DNA of 64,000 bases from Raphanus sativus (taxonomy: Eukaryota > Streptophyta > Magnoliopsida > Brassicales > Brassicaceae). Under the pieces are notes generated by a model. That model was not told the origin of the DNA, ran no database searches, and saw only the letters and a program-made list of their open reading frames with translations. The DNA is taken from assembly GCF_000801105.2 (NCBI RefSeq), contig NC_079514.1, positions 3,472,001 through 3,536,000 on the forward strand. Direction: 5' to 3'. This document shows, piece by piece, positions 10,700 through 24,204 of the stretch (positions are counted from its first letter, which is position 1; every line of letters starts with the position of its first letter). Made by a program: the position numbers and the translations under genes.

Positions 10700-10899
10700 T
10701 CATTAGTGTTCTCATTCATGTACTTGAGTAACAACAACAACAACTCATGTATGATTTATTTAAACTTGATTAATGCACTAATCACCAGTTCAAGTAGTGA
10801 TCAGCTTCAACGTTACAATCAAAAAGCTTCTAACTTTTTTAACTAACATACAACGGTTTCTTGTAAGAAAAGCTTCTAACTTTAAACTAACACTGATGG

Positions 10900-12144
10900 T
10901 CATGGATGAGACGAAGAAGTGTAGCGACTGAACTTCTCTTTGAGTCCGACGCTTATCCCAGCGCAAACCAGAGGCTGCAGTGGCGTCCTGAGGCAGCTCA
11001 TCCCGCCGCCGGAGTAACCAGAACAAGCCGGCTCCGGCCGCTGCGAGTTTCTTCCTGGAATACAGTTCCCGGCGAAGTCAAACCCGAAGCTAACTCTGGA
11101 GCATTCAGAGCTGATCCCGGAGAAGAAATTGAACGAAACCGTGAGGTTTATCAGGCTCCTCAACGAGCAAACTAAGTCGGGAACCTCGCCGGAGAATCTG
11201 TTGTGGGCAAGATTCAAAATTTCAATCTCCGACAAGCAGGAGATCGTGTCGGGGACATGACCCATCAAGGAGTTGTAGCTCACGTCAAAGACTTCGATCT
11301 CCGAGAACATCCCTATAGATTCCGGTATACATCCGGTTAACTGGTTATTCAACAGCAAAACCTCTCTCACTCTTGAACCAGTGAGGCCGAAACTCGTCGG
11401 AATCTCGCCGGAGAATCTGTTGTTAGCGAGATTGATCACCGAAGCCGGAGAGTTTCCGAGGTTCCTGGGGATCTCTCCTTCGAATTGGTTGTTGTTGAGG
11501 AAGATAGCATCTAGTCTCTTGTCGAAGAGGGCTTCAGGGAGGTACCCTGAGAAGTTATTAAACCGGAGGTCGAGGTAAACCAGGTTTGGTATGTAGATTG
11601 TGACTAAAGGGAAAGGACCTGAGAGTCTATTGTTGCTGAGATCAAGCTCCTGGAGAGAATCTAAGTCTTTGAAGGACTCTGGGACTTGGCCGTAGAATCT
11701 GTTACTGTTGAGGTGAAGTATGTTGAGGTCAGAGAGGTAAGCGAGGTCTTTGACGATGACGCCTTTGAGGTTTGCATGGTTAAGATCTATGGCGGTTATA
11801 GACTGACCAGAACAGAAAACCCCTTTGTAAGAACAAACATCTGAACCAATCCATGTCTTCAGAACACCGGAAGGATCCTCTGTAATGGATGCTTTCCAAG
11901 CTTGAAGAGCATTGTAAGCCATGCTGTTTGGAGCTGTTGTTGGAACGGTGTTCCGGTTACCGCCGTTGCCTCCGCCGCCAATCCAAACTCCACCGCCGCC
12001 GACAACACCACCGCCTATTCCGACTCCAACGCCGCCTCCTACACCGAAGGAGGCATCTGTCTGAATCAAACTAGTTAGAAACAAGAACAAACAGAGGAGC
12101 TTAAAGTCGCTGCCTTTCTTTTTCTTTGCCATTTTTTTTACCAA
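10900..12144 (-). CDS. Leucine-rich repeat protein, LRX-related without extensin tail
   Basis: A single uninterrupted frame of 414 residues. It has a signal peptide (hydrophobic core LLCLFLFLTSLI), then a glycine/valine-rich segment (about 33-62), then an LRX-type N-terminal domain (ALQAWKASITEDPSGVLKTW, SDVCSYKGVFC) and about ten plant-type LRRs with xLxxNxFxGxIP spacing from about residue 115 to 350. A Cys-containing cap follows (CSRVSFGFDFAGNCIPGR). Full LRX proteins continue into a Ser-Pro extensin domain; this one stops after a short tail, as does Arabidopsis At4g29240, its likely counterpart. The expected location is the cell wall. The start at 12144 (MVKKMAKKKKG) is the longest; the in-frame ATG at 12132 is an equal candidate. 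A GA-rich leader lies upstream on the opposite strand. No kinase or membrane anchor is present. Confidence 0.9.
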   Translation of the reverse strand: MVKKMAKKKKGSDFKLLCLFLFLTSLIQTDASFGVGGGVGVGIGGGVVGGGGVWIGGGGNGGNRNTVPTTAPNSMAYNALQAWKASITEDPSGVLKTWIGSDVCSYKGVFCSGQSITAIDLNHANLKGVIVKDLAYLSDLNILHLNSNRFYGQVPESFKDLDSLQELDLSNNRLSGPFPLVTIYIPNLVYLDLRFNNFSGYLPEALFDKRLDAIFLNNNQFEGEIPRNLGNSPASVINLANNRFSGEIPTSFGLTGSRVREVLLLNNQLTGCIPESIGMFSEIEVFDVSYNSLMGHVPDTISCLSEIEILNLAHNRFSGEVPDLVCSLRSLINLTVSFNFFSGISSECSRVSFGFDFAGNCIPGRNSQRPEPACSGYSGGGMSCLRTPLQPLVCAGISVGLKEKFSRYTSSSHP

Positions 12145-14576
12145 GAAGCTGAAAGAATGTTAGCTTTTTGTGGAAAGAGAATGAATAGTGATTAGTAGTA
12201 ATGTTTTATGTGATTGTGTGTGTGAGAGAGAGAGAGTGAGGTTACGCTACAGAGTGAATGTGGTTGAACAAGCATTGATGATATGTGGAAAAAATGTGGA
12301 CAAGATTATCAAACAGAGTTTTGATTTGTTCTTTGTGTCGTTTTGTCACATTTGCCTTTGAGTTTACTGTTTGTTTTCAACTTATGATTGCATAACTCAT
12401 ATCACGGGTTCATCTTCTTTTGCATTCTGTTCCACTTTTTTTAATTGATTCCAGTGAATTTATGCACAAAAATTATATGCATTAGTGTTTAATATCGGAT
12501 CACATGGATGAAAGAGACTTCTTACAACTGTCATTTGTGCATTTGAATGGATTGCATATTTCAATGAAATTTATTCACAAAACTAGTCTTTGTCTACTAC
12601 TGGTTGAGACCCAAGAACGGTTTGTAATGAATGCAATTTGGACATTTTCAGCCATATAAAATAAGTTTAATGGAATTGATGAACGACTTTTAATTCTCTT
12701 CTTTGAGAAGTCTTATTATATGGTTTAAATTCCACATGTTCTAATTAACTGGGAATATTTTAAACAGAAGTAACCAAGAATGTTCTCATTGATGGAAAAA
12801 ATGAACAGGATCTTGATGAGTATATAAATAGAAAATGCAAAGCTTGTGACTGTGAAATCTAGTGTTGCTGACTTGTGGGACAGATATTTTTTGAGTGTGT
12901 GAGAAATTTTTAATGCATCACATGGCGTGGCACAAATGCTTAAATGTCTTCATTCAAACAATATTTTTATAATGTGTGGCTGCATTTAATCCAAATAGTT
13001 TTCAGTTCAATTATTGAGAGAAAAACTTATATTCCGAACAATAAATTACTTTGCTTGAGCAAGCTAAATACCAAAATTGTAGGTTTCCAAACATTCACTA
13101 CAAAACAAAAACACACAATTGTATTGATCATGACAACAAAATAAACTGATATTACCCTCGTCTAATAGATTATCCATTCTTCTTTTTTCTCCCAACCAAA
13201 GCTAACCTAATTTAAAGAATACACCGATTCAGAATATTACCATTTTTACATGTTGTAAAGTATAATATAAGAGTTCCATATACCATTTGACGCATTTTCA
13301 CAAGCAGAAGACACGCATGAGGACTACGTAGGCTATTGGCAAGCACATGCTAAAACTCAAAAAAAAATTATCAGGCCTGCAGTAGGCCCATTAAGTTTAT
13401 TGTGAAGCTCAGCTCCTTGGAAGCCTAATGGTTGGTTAGCCATGAGGAGAGGGAGGGAGAATTAGGAATACATGTTTGGATCCGGGAGACGAGGGGTGCG
13501 TGTGAAGTCTCACATAGTGATGTCATGTGTGGATTTGGTTACATCTGGATCCTTTAGTTATGGCACCGCCTAATTATACTGTGTTAGTGCCGGATGTGTC
13601 TCTATCCAATATACTATTAATGATGTCGTAGCCAAATCTTGTGTTTGATTACTATTGATTGTTGTCGGTTTAGTATGAACCGTTATGATCAAATTGTGTA
13701 GCATAATGTCTATGTCTTCTTTTAATACACGACGACAAGGAGGTGCGTCCAATAGAGTTTGGCATTGGCTTTGTCTTGGTTTCTTGATAATTAGGCTAAT
13801 GGTTGTTTTCAGTTTCTGTGGGATTCTGGAATCTCAGCCATAATAATGACCTGAGGGCATCGGCGATAAGATAAGGTTATCAAATATTGGTACGGTAAAC
13901 TGATATTATCCTTTCCTTACTGGACATGTGTATATATATTATGTACATTACATTAAATTAATATTCAGTAAGTTAATAAACACTATAAATTAATAAATAT
14001 TTTCGATCTCAAGTTAAACCGAAATAAAATTAGACTGACTCAAAATATGACATAAATCGATAACGTGAAAAAATAATAACTAAATAATCCTATGTAAATA
14101 TATAGTTTCATAAAAACTATAAATTAATAATTTATATATACACACATTTTATATAAGTATGACCAACCATTAATTATATTGTTTGTTTCAGATTCACAAT
14201 GAAATTATCTTTACATTTTCACAATACTTATTATATTTTGATGAAATTTAGTAAAGTTATATCTAAAAACATAGTTAAATTCTATGAAACTTATTTTATA
14301 AAAATCAAATAATATAATAAAACCAACATAAATGTCGAAATGAAAAAAAATAATTAATGTATATATACTAAAATCAAATATTTTTGCTGTTTTAGAAATA
14401 TATCTTAAAATAGAAAAAACTATTAGGAAAATTTTATCAATTAATAACTTTATAAATTAATAAAATATTATTTCTAAAATTATTAATTTATAGAATTTTT
14501 ACTGTATTATATTATGTATTTAAATGTTTTGTGAGACACATGAGTTTGTGATCTATTAACTCAGTTGTTTTCATTA
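12145..14576. other. LRR gene upstream region and AT-rich intergenic DNA
   Basis: The first 150 bp include a GAGAGAGAGAG run that is a CT-rich leader for the LRR gene on the minus strand. The remainder holds no recognised gene. Several 60-residue-size open frames around 12944 and 13570 have no domain and are likely chance. Confidence 0.45.
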
Positions 14577-14585
14577 TAGTTTTTA

Positions 14586-15765
14586 GGGAAAATTAGATTT
14601 TTATGACACTTTGAACTAGGATTTGTCACACTATGATTTTTGCAAGATGTTTTGTTAAATTAGGATTTTAATTCTTGTAAATACTATAATACCCTTAAAA
14701 TCTCATTTTGCTAATTGAATTTTAATTATAAATAATAATTTTCGTAATAGATTAATTATTTAAAACAATTAAAAAGTAAAAAAAGGAATTAAAAAAAGAA
14801 TAAACAAAAGAGGGGATCGGGTAAAAAAGAGGGTAAAAAAGAGGGATCGCGACCCTAATTTTTTTTTACTTCTTCTTCTCCGCCGAGCTTCCTCCCATGG
14901 TGATTTAGGGTTCTTCACCACCCTTGTCGTCTCCGCCGCTCTCTTCATCTGAAATCCTTCGAGGGTAAAGAAATCTCTTCTCCCTCCTCGTCTTCCTCTT
15001 CCATCCGACTCTCCAACAAACCTTAATCGACGTTTTCTTCGTCATGTAGGTTCGTCGGAGCGGGTCAACTTCAAATCGAAGTGTTCGTCGGAGCGGGTCA
15101 ACTTCAGACTTTTAGGAGAAAATATTTTTTGAAAGATTTAGGGTAGATTTAGTTTAGATTTAGGAGACTTCTGTAACCAAAAATGGAAGTTTCCATATTT
15201 TCACGATTTGCCTAGAATACGTATACTACCTACCCAGAACACCGTATAATAGGTGAGAACTGTATTCTACCTTCAGGCGTCATATAAGGTAAAAGGTATA
15301 ACAGATTGTGACATGTAATGTAACTGAGCTCTGTGATTGAGTTGTGGTTATATCTCGTTTTGTAGCTGAAGGTACACCAAAGCCATCTTTCTTGATTATA
15401 GCGTAGCTGATTCTATCTTTGCCACGGTATAGAAGAAATGTTATGCTACGATATATAGCCTGGATATATCAGTGTTTTAAATTTAGAATCCGAACTATAA
15501 ACTAAGTAGACTGCCAGAATGAGTATTCTAACTGTAGCCAGAAGATAAAATAAAATATGATTCGAATTTTTTTTTAAAAAAAATTAAACTTATATATTGT
15601 CATACTTATGTTTTCTATAGTTTTCATATTTTTTTATATTTTTAAAACTCTATTTACTATTTTTCTCATAAAACAAAGGTAAAATATGTCCAAAATTGCC
15701 AAAAGTATGAAAAGTCTTATTGTGACAAACAAAAGTTCAAAGTGTCTCATTTTTCCAATTCTCCC
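14586..15765. mobile_element. Non-autonomous MULE, Pack-MULE-like
   Basis: A perfect 9-bp target duplication TAGTTTTTA flanks the element (14577-14585 and 15766-15774). The ends are inverted repeats of about 60-70 bp: the left end starts GGGAAAATTAG and the right end, reverse-complemented, GGGAGAATTGG, and both continue into GACACTTTGAACT and TTTGTCACA. The interior has a GC-richer patch at about 14865-15110, rich in CTTCTCC and CCGCCG, looking like a plant 5' leader or first exon, with a 33-bp tandem duplication (TTCGTCGGAGCGGGTCAACT at 15051 and 15084). No transposase is seen. The patch looks like captured gene sequence, but its source is not recognised. Confidence 0.8.
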
Positions 15766-15930
15766 TAGTTTTTAACGTCTTAACTCTTTTGCATTCATCT
15801 AAGAAAATATTATATGAAATTACAAGTTAGATATTCATACCCAATTATTATGGCTACGTTTATTCATTTACTAATATCAAGTGAAAAAGTAGTAAATAAA
15901 AAAAAACGCAATCTAACCAATGGAGTCTAC

Positions 15931-16610
15931 TAGGGGTGGGCATTCGGGTACCCATTCGGGTTTCGGTTCAGTTCATTCGGATTTCAGGTTTTCAGGGTCA
16001 AAGATTTCAGCCCCATTTGGGTATTTATAAATGTCAGTTCGGGTTCGGTTTGGATCTTTGCGGGTTCGGTTCGGGTTCGGATAACCCATTCAAATTATTT
16101 TTAAAATTTTAAAATTCATTATATACTTTAAATTTTCAAAATCTATAAGAAAGATAATATATTACATATAAATTTTAATAACAAATATGTCAAAATACCT
16201 AAATTTAACATATATATTGGTTTTCTTTGAATATTTGGATAGAGAATCAATATATATTTAACTATTTTTGGTGTTTTTAGTATACTTTAGCTATTTTAAA
16301 CATTTACTTTTTACTATTTTCATATATTTTTCGAGTATTTTAGAAAACTTAAAGGTATCTTATATATTTTGAATGTTTTTAATATACATTATATCTAAAA
16401 ATAATGTATATATTTAAGTATATAAATCTATTTCAGATACATTCGGGTATCCGAAATATTTCGGTTCGGATCGGGTTCGGTTTTGGTTTTCTAAATACCA
16501 AAATTTTGAACCCGTTTGGATATTTAATCAATTTTAGTTCGGATTCGTTACTACTTTTTCGGATCGGGTTCGGTTCGGTTTTTCGGGTTCGAATTTTTTG
16601 TCCAGCCCTA
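15931..16610. mobile_element. hAT-type non-autonomous element
   Basis: The ends TAGGGGTGGGCATTCGGG and, reverse-complemented from the right, TAGGGCTGGAC form short terminal inverted repeats. GAGTCTAC (15923-15930) and AAGTCTAC (16611-16618) form an 8-bp target duplication with one mismatch, the hAT length. Both ends carry many GGGTTCGGTTCGG subrepeats, and the middle is AT-rich. The open frames on both strands at 16404-16711 cross the subrepeats and are not genes. Confidence 0.8.
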
Positions 16611-16618
16611 AAGTCTAC

Positions 16619-18671
16619 ATAGACAAACAAACACAAAAATAATAATAATAAACTGATTCTAATCATGTAATGCAAATACGGACACTGCAATTTTCTTCTT
16701 AAATATAACATTAATATATAAAATTATACATATAGAAGTACAAAATTATATAAAACTGAATATTGGTACGTAAAAGTTTTTATGGAATATAGTAGGAGTG
16801 CAAAATATGAAATTTAAAAATGGATTCCACTTGTCGAAAGAGAAGATATATTATAATAAAGAAAAAACAATTGAAGAAATAAAGGTATATACTTGGTTAA
16901 CAAAAAGAGTTAAAAAAGAAGAAGAAATAAAGGTAAATATTGTCTGGTTATTCCTTTATTCTAATTTAAGAATCTTACCATGCCAAAAGAAGGACATGTC
17001 TCATCTCATCTCTCCCCATGTTGATTTTGCTTTTTGCTCTCCCAATATCCCATGAACATTACATAAACTTGGAGAAACTAACTAGTAACCTAGTCTCTTG
17101 GATTGATATTGATCATTTGCTATTTAAATCTCGTGACTGATAAATTCTATACGTTGGTTGATTTCTATGTAAACTCTTTTAAATCTCAACAATTTTACGG
17201 TAGATATGTCAAACTGAAATGTCAAATTGTTGTATTTTTGTGTTAATGGAATAAGCAACCAAATAAAACATTTGAACTTGTTATATCAATGAAAATCTTT
17301 TTTTTTTGTAGCACAACGATGAAAATCTATATTATCCAAGGACGAGTTAGGCCGTTATAGGGGTCATTTAATAATATGCTAGAACATGAGTGGAATATGG
17401 AATATATGTAAATAGAACAAAGCATCCAAGAAGGTTGCAATGTAAATCTTTTTTTGTGCACTTTGCAATGTAAATCTACACATATTTATATGGACAAAAT
17501 TAAAGATAAAAGAGACCAAACATAAACATAGCCAAGTGCTTTTGTAAGATAACATTACTTCTTACTCTCTAGGTGTAGATTCCATTATTCCACAATTCAA
17601 ATCTTCAAAACAGGAACCAATATTTTAGTTCACTTAGTGTAGTTCTCCCTCTCTTGCTTCAAACCACTGTTCACTAAAACAAAATCTACTCTTTTTAGAA
17701 ATTTATGAAGTTTTATTAGTTTTTCAACATATAACTAAGTTAACTATATCTTAGAAAATATATCCCTTATTCTTCCACTGTTAGACTTTGCAATAACTTC
17801 TCCTATTAACCTTTTTATTTAGACCTTATTGAAAAGTCTACACGATGGCCTCCTCCACGCCAAACGCAATCCAACAAGTCATTGATCGTTCCATAAGAAA
17901 TCAACTTGTGTCTTGCTCAGTATTAGTAACGGGTCAGGGGCTCTCATTTTCTCCTTCAATTTTACTTTGCTTGTATTTTTTCCTCTTGTAATTTCTCATT
18001 TGTCTGATAAACTTTATCTTCCTTTTCGTTTTTAGATTCCTTTTGTTATTGGTAGAATAAGTTATATCTCTTTTGAAAGCTGTAAAATCTTAATATTAAA
18101 ACCAAGGAAAAAAACTCATAAGAAGTATATAGGGAAACTAGTAAACAAGTAATTAATTTTATTTACCAGCATTATGTATATTAAACAAAAAGATTACAAT
18201 AAACTATAAAGTTCATCCTAAATAACAAAACAAAGAAAAAGACATACGAAGAAAATTCAAATAACAGAAGAAATGAAATTTAAAATAAACATATAATGGA
18301 CATATTGAATCTCTAATTTTATATGGCACTATTGATGATTTTCATGCAATTTTCTTTGCTTTTTCTTCTTCTCTTGGAATATAACAGCTTTTTCTCATGC
18401 TTTTTTACTTTGATTTCTTTTTCACTCCCCTTTTTAAATTCTTTTATATCAAAATCCTTTTGCATATATAACAGACAAAAACACTAGATTTTTGGTGATA
18501 TGTAAAACCCCTTCACCATGTAAAAATCATTCATATATAACTTGGCTGATCCAAGATCGATAGATATGGAGATTTCATGAAGATGATGACGACATGACCA
18601 TCATGATAGATATTGATGGTAACGACCTTTTGTGATGTGGGTCATGATCATCAGATTGGAAAAATGCACAA
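16619..18671. other. Intergenic region downstream of NAC75
   Basis: No gene is recognised. A 48-codon frame at 17844-17990 begins ACGATGGCC, a good plant start context, and reads coding-like for about 35 residues, but I cannot identify it. The sequence nearest NAC75 (about 18290-18671) should include its 3' untranslated region. Confidence 0.4.
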
Positions 18672-21600
18672 TTACCCATGATGATCTTGATTGTCAGAAG
18701 AGCCAGGGGCTGGCCAAAACGTTGAGTACTTCAACCATTCTGCTTCTTGTTGGTTCCCCATTGATGATGATCCCTGCATCAATCAAAATTGTTTCTCAAT
18801 GTTTACATATATATACATATTATCAATAAATATCTATATAACTATGCGAGTGTCAGCATACATATGTGAACTACTGTAAGTTCATCTCATTTGGTTTAAT
18901 TTTAAGCAAATTGGATTAATTTGACCGGCTTAAACCAAACTGAACTAATTCACTTTGATTTTCTTTCTAAACTAAATTGACCTAAACCGGGATCAGATCA
19001 ATAAATATTAAACCAAGTCTACCAAGCTAGCATTTCACATCTAGCTAGGCATTATTTTATAATGAATTACAGGCATCTATTTACAATTTGTAAATACTTT
19101 TATATGTACACACATTCCATTATACTTTAGACGGATTTAAAAAAGGGAATGCAGACATGCTGTCCCCCACAAGAACACAATGAAATCTACTAATGCATAT
19201 TACCGAACTTGTTTCAATTCGCGAGGTACTACGCATGAAAAAAGACATTATAATATTTACATATATTACATATGTATAAATATACCATCATTGCCTTCGT
19301 ATTTAGTTTAAAATTGTTTGAAAAGGAGAAGAAAATAAAAGAATCTGCAAATTTCCTATTGAGTGATTTATAGGTTACAAAAAAGCAAACTATGAGAAAA
19401 GCAAAAACACCTCTCTTTCTTTTTCTTTTCTGGTTTGGTTTTGTTTATTTTACTCTGTATTAACTCTTTCCAATTAAGTAAAGAACTAGATTAGGACCCG
19501 TCCTAAAGGGCGGAAATTGATTTGTCAAATTTCAATTAATAATATATGGTATATATAATATGTGTATATAATATTATATATATTTTGTGTAACATTTATA
19601 TATATATATATATATATATACATATTAGACATATATATAATATTTTATTAAATATATATATAATTTAATAGTGTTATCATTTGTGTTGTACTTGTTATTA
19701 GTTTGTATTTAATATTCTTTCATTTTTAGTATAATAATTTATTTTGTCACACCTTTTACCTTTTAACTTATACACATAGTTATGTCATTTTTCAAAAAAA
19801 AACTTATACACATAGTCTCGTAAAATGTAATATATAAAAAAACATATTTAAAAAATCTACTGACCATATGCCACCATTATTTGGTTGTTTGAACAAAAAA
19901 AATCATGTTCTTGCATAACTGTGTATGTTGTGATATGATGTAGGTGAAGAGTAAATATATGGAAGTAAAGTTAGTGATACGAACATGAGCCTATGTTGAT
20001 TTATGTCACAATTATTTGGGTTTTGGAAGATCAATGAGCATAAGCATACACGGTCTTTGTATGCTTACGTTGTAAATGAGTCGGATATTTTTTCTCTTAT
20101 GTCTGGAATGATATGGAACTCGTTGATTTAAGAGTGGTTCAGTTTTATATGATCTAATTATATTAAGAGATTAACCAAAAATATTATAAAAGTGTTACTG
20201 GTTAGGTTTAACTAATCTATGTTGGTTAAGATTTGGTTTAATTTAAGTTGGTAGGTTGCATTGTATAGGAGGCATGATATATTCTAGCAATAACTATGAA
20301 AGAGTCCAAAATTTAAATGAGAACTTCAAATAGTAGATAATCCCTAAATTAATAGATTAGATAAACAAAAAAGAATATTATGTAGTCTTAAGTATTCTTC
20401 CTATGAGTACTTAGAAAGAACTAACAATAAATGAAAAGGCTTTTTAGAAAGAAAAAAAAAAGATTCTCCATTTTATTCAAATGTGATACAGATTCCTCGA
20501 CCAATTACTGTTTGTTAAAGATATTTATTATTTTAAATATTTGTATTTATACAATTGCTTCGTCGACCAATCACTTGTATGATGACTACAACATCTTACA
20601 TAATGCATGACATTATATTAAAGTTACCAAATTATATATCTAACATACTAATTAATATACATATATGTATATACTTATTTTACTAAACTCATGATGGTAA
20701 AAAAAGAGGTGTTTACAATGAAATTAAGAGTCAAAAAGGGATTAATTACTTACATCTTTTACATCATGATGAGTGGTAGAAGAAGTGCAGCCCATTATGA
20801 GTTCTTCCAGTCCAGAAGCTGACCTTCCTCCCATCTTCCCATCATTATGTTCTTCTTCTCCTTCTTGATGTTGTTGTTGGATCTTGTTCAGTCAAAAAAG
20901 TTAAGTCATTTCAGGAAAATATTATTTGGAAAAAATAAGAAAATTATCATAAAACATTAAAATTAATCATCTTGTCTCTTCATTACCAAATACCACATTT
21001 GTTTCCTACTTGTTTTTAGTCTGGCTGACACTAAAAAGTGACTTACCTTTTGTTGGCCTTTGGATAATGGATAGTTAGTTAGACACGTCTTAAGAAGACT
21101 AAATCAAGCATACTTATATATTAGACATTGCATTTTAATTTTTCTTTTCTAGATCATTATCTTATACATACTTTATTTGTCATAATCGATTCTGGTAGAA
21201 CCCAACTTGCATGCTTATGTAGTCCCATCATTGTTAAGTCACATGCATGCAAGTATGAAGTATCTTCAAAACCTAACATGTGCAAGAACCGCTTTCTGCT
21301 ACTTAAAACACACATAAATATGTGTGTGTGTGAAAGAACGTACACGATAAAAACCTCTAAACAAAGTAATTCTATTTTTTGATAAAAATAATTCTGTTTA
21401 TAATTAATGATCTCACTTTCATAATCCTTATAATAAATTGATAGGGGCATCACTCCTAAACCAGTAAATTTCATTTTGATTCGACAGTGATATTCCAGCT
21501 AACTTGGTAATATTCATGAAACTGTAACTTTCACTTAAATCAATTAATTATAATGGAGAGTGTGAAGGCGCATAAATAATAAATACTAGATGTTAAAAGG

Positions 21601-24169
21601 ACTAAAGGAGAGATATAAAAGAATAGTTATCGTACCTGGTAATTTTCATCAGGGAGCAAGATTCTATGAACATGATAAGGATTATCGTCAAGGATATTAG
21701 CGGAGGCATGGTGAAGCGACGTGGATGGAGAAATGATGGTTGATATTGGATGTGTAGGCTGGCTTATGTTGAATGCATGATGCCGTTGTTGTTGCTGATG
21801 ATGTTGAGGATGATGATGATCATGAGCCCCCCGATGTGATGTTGCTGAGGGTGATTCATGATGATGATGATGACGAAGACGATGTTGTTCTACCATAACA
21901 TCTTCACATGTAGCTTGCCCGGTCTGAGGAGTTTCCCTCCTCGCCATCTGAAAATTATTAAGAGTTAATTACTAACAATAACAATTGGTACATCGGCTGA
22001 ACCTATCTTAGAATCATTCCATTATTCATTTGGACCGTTGCACTTTAAACATTGTTTTCTGATTATATCACGTCGGGTAAAACTTTAGGTTATATTGTTA
22101 GTTAAAAGTTGATTTTCACTAACCATATAATATTATATCACGGGTAATTTGATTTTCTTTTAAATCCTTTTGTAAATCTATCTTATTAAAACAGAAACAT
22201 TTTGTTAGACCTAACATTTATTTTGTAAGTTTTTAAATTAAATACACTTTTATACTTTATAGTTAAACATACATTAAATCACTAATGTTCATTTCATTAT
22301 ACTACTATTCATGTTTCCAAACAATATACTTATTTCTTTATACTACTATCAACGTTTCCAAACAATATACTTATTTCTTTATACTACTATCAATATTTCC
22401 AAACAATATATTTTTTATACTACTATCAATGTTTCCAAATAATACAATAATTAATCTTAATTATTTAAATATCTATCATTTTCTCTTTAAAATTTTGTAG
22501 AAACGTCATAATTTCATAAATTGCAAAATAGTGAACTTTAAAATTTCGATTATAAGATTACTAATTATGAAACTATTACAATTTAACTCCAATTAGATTG
22601 CATATCGGTCATCCATCAGTTCAATCGGTTAGTCTCGGGTTTTAGTGATTTTTTAATATGAATATTTTAAAAACATAAATTGAATTGTCAGATCTCCGGA
22701 TTAACCAGTATAATCACAATCGGGTTGAATTTAAAAATACTGATTTAAATGCAAAAATATTTTAAATACACACTCTTTAAAAATTACCAAAATATTTTTT
22801 AAATTATTAGTGAAATTTTTCATGTTAAAATATTCCGCGCTTCAAAAGCGCGGGTCAAAATCTAGTACATAATATTAAATCATATTGTAAATACGTAATA
22901 TTATAATAAATAGTCTGAAGAGCACTGTTTACTTGCAACGCAAGCAAATAGTAACCCTAACGTATTCTTAAAACATTAACTTTTCTTTTCCTTAATCTCA
23001 TCAATATTGAATCAAAATTGAATTCAAAATAAAATAACAAACACATGGAATAAAACGAAGATTCTTAATACGTAACTTTAAAATAAAAAATGCATTATAA
23101 TATTTACCAATTTTGTTTTTAATATACTTTTTGTTGATATTATATTCACTTTATACGTTGTATGTCATATTTGATACTTATTTTATTAAACAAAAATTTT
23201 AATGAAATAAAATAAAATTCGGTGCATACCTCATCAAAGCTCTTCATAAAGGGAACAAAGCTAAGTTGATCCATTGCATAACTCGGGAGACCAGCCGGCA
23301 CCGCCGTAGTGGCAGTCGGTACAGCCACAACGCCACCACCAACGCCACCTACTTCATCAGATCGGTTTGTATGATTGGCATTCATAATCTCTCTAGAGGA
23401 AGAACAACTCCCACCACTAATAGTCCCACTATCTCTCCTCATATGATACTCTCCGCCGCCTCCACCTCTATTCACTTCACCGGATCCGCCGCCTATAGCG
23501 TTCAAGCTCGACGTAGACGACCAATTGCATTGCCTAGGTTGAGTCTGATAAAAGATCTTAGACACAACAAGCTCTCCTTCTTTCTCTTCCTCATGTGTCC
23601 CCAGATGATATTGATGCATTACCCAATTGGTTTTCTCCGGTTTTCGATTCTTACCAAAATTGGTATATAAAACCAATATCTTCTTACAACCTTTTTGCTT
23701 ACCGTTTACCATAACTGGTCTTGTCTTACCGGTCTTGTGCCACCTCGTCTCACCGGAGCTACCACTCCCTTGCATATTATTGTCACATTCCGTTTGAATC
23801 TTCCTTCGCTTTCTTGTTCCCGTCGTATACGCCTTTGATGGTCTATGAAAGAAGTGTCTGCTTAAACCATCTCTAGTCACTCCTACCAAAAAATTAAAAT
23901 GAAAAAATATATTTTGTTAGTTTATATGTTTCTTGTGTGACCCAAATTAAAAGGATTCAAACTTTGGTATGACCCAATTCTCTATATAGTCGTATCAAAC
24001 AATCATATTATAATAAAAAGAAATAAATATGGAATGAATGGGGGAAAATATGAAGTATGTATAGATGTATCATGTATGTGTGATCAAAATTACATATAAG
24101 GTTAAAACTTTGGTGAGTCCCAACAAAGAAACTAAAAAGTATTCAAACTTTGGTGTGACTCAATGTTCT

Positions 24170-24204
<35 letters not shown>

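Noticed and set aside
16404..16711. Overlapping frames on both strands
   Set aside because: Both are by-products of GGGTTCGG subrepeats at the right end of a hAT element.
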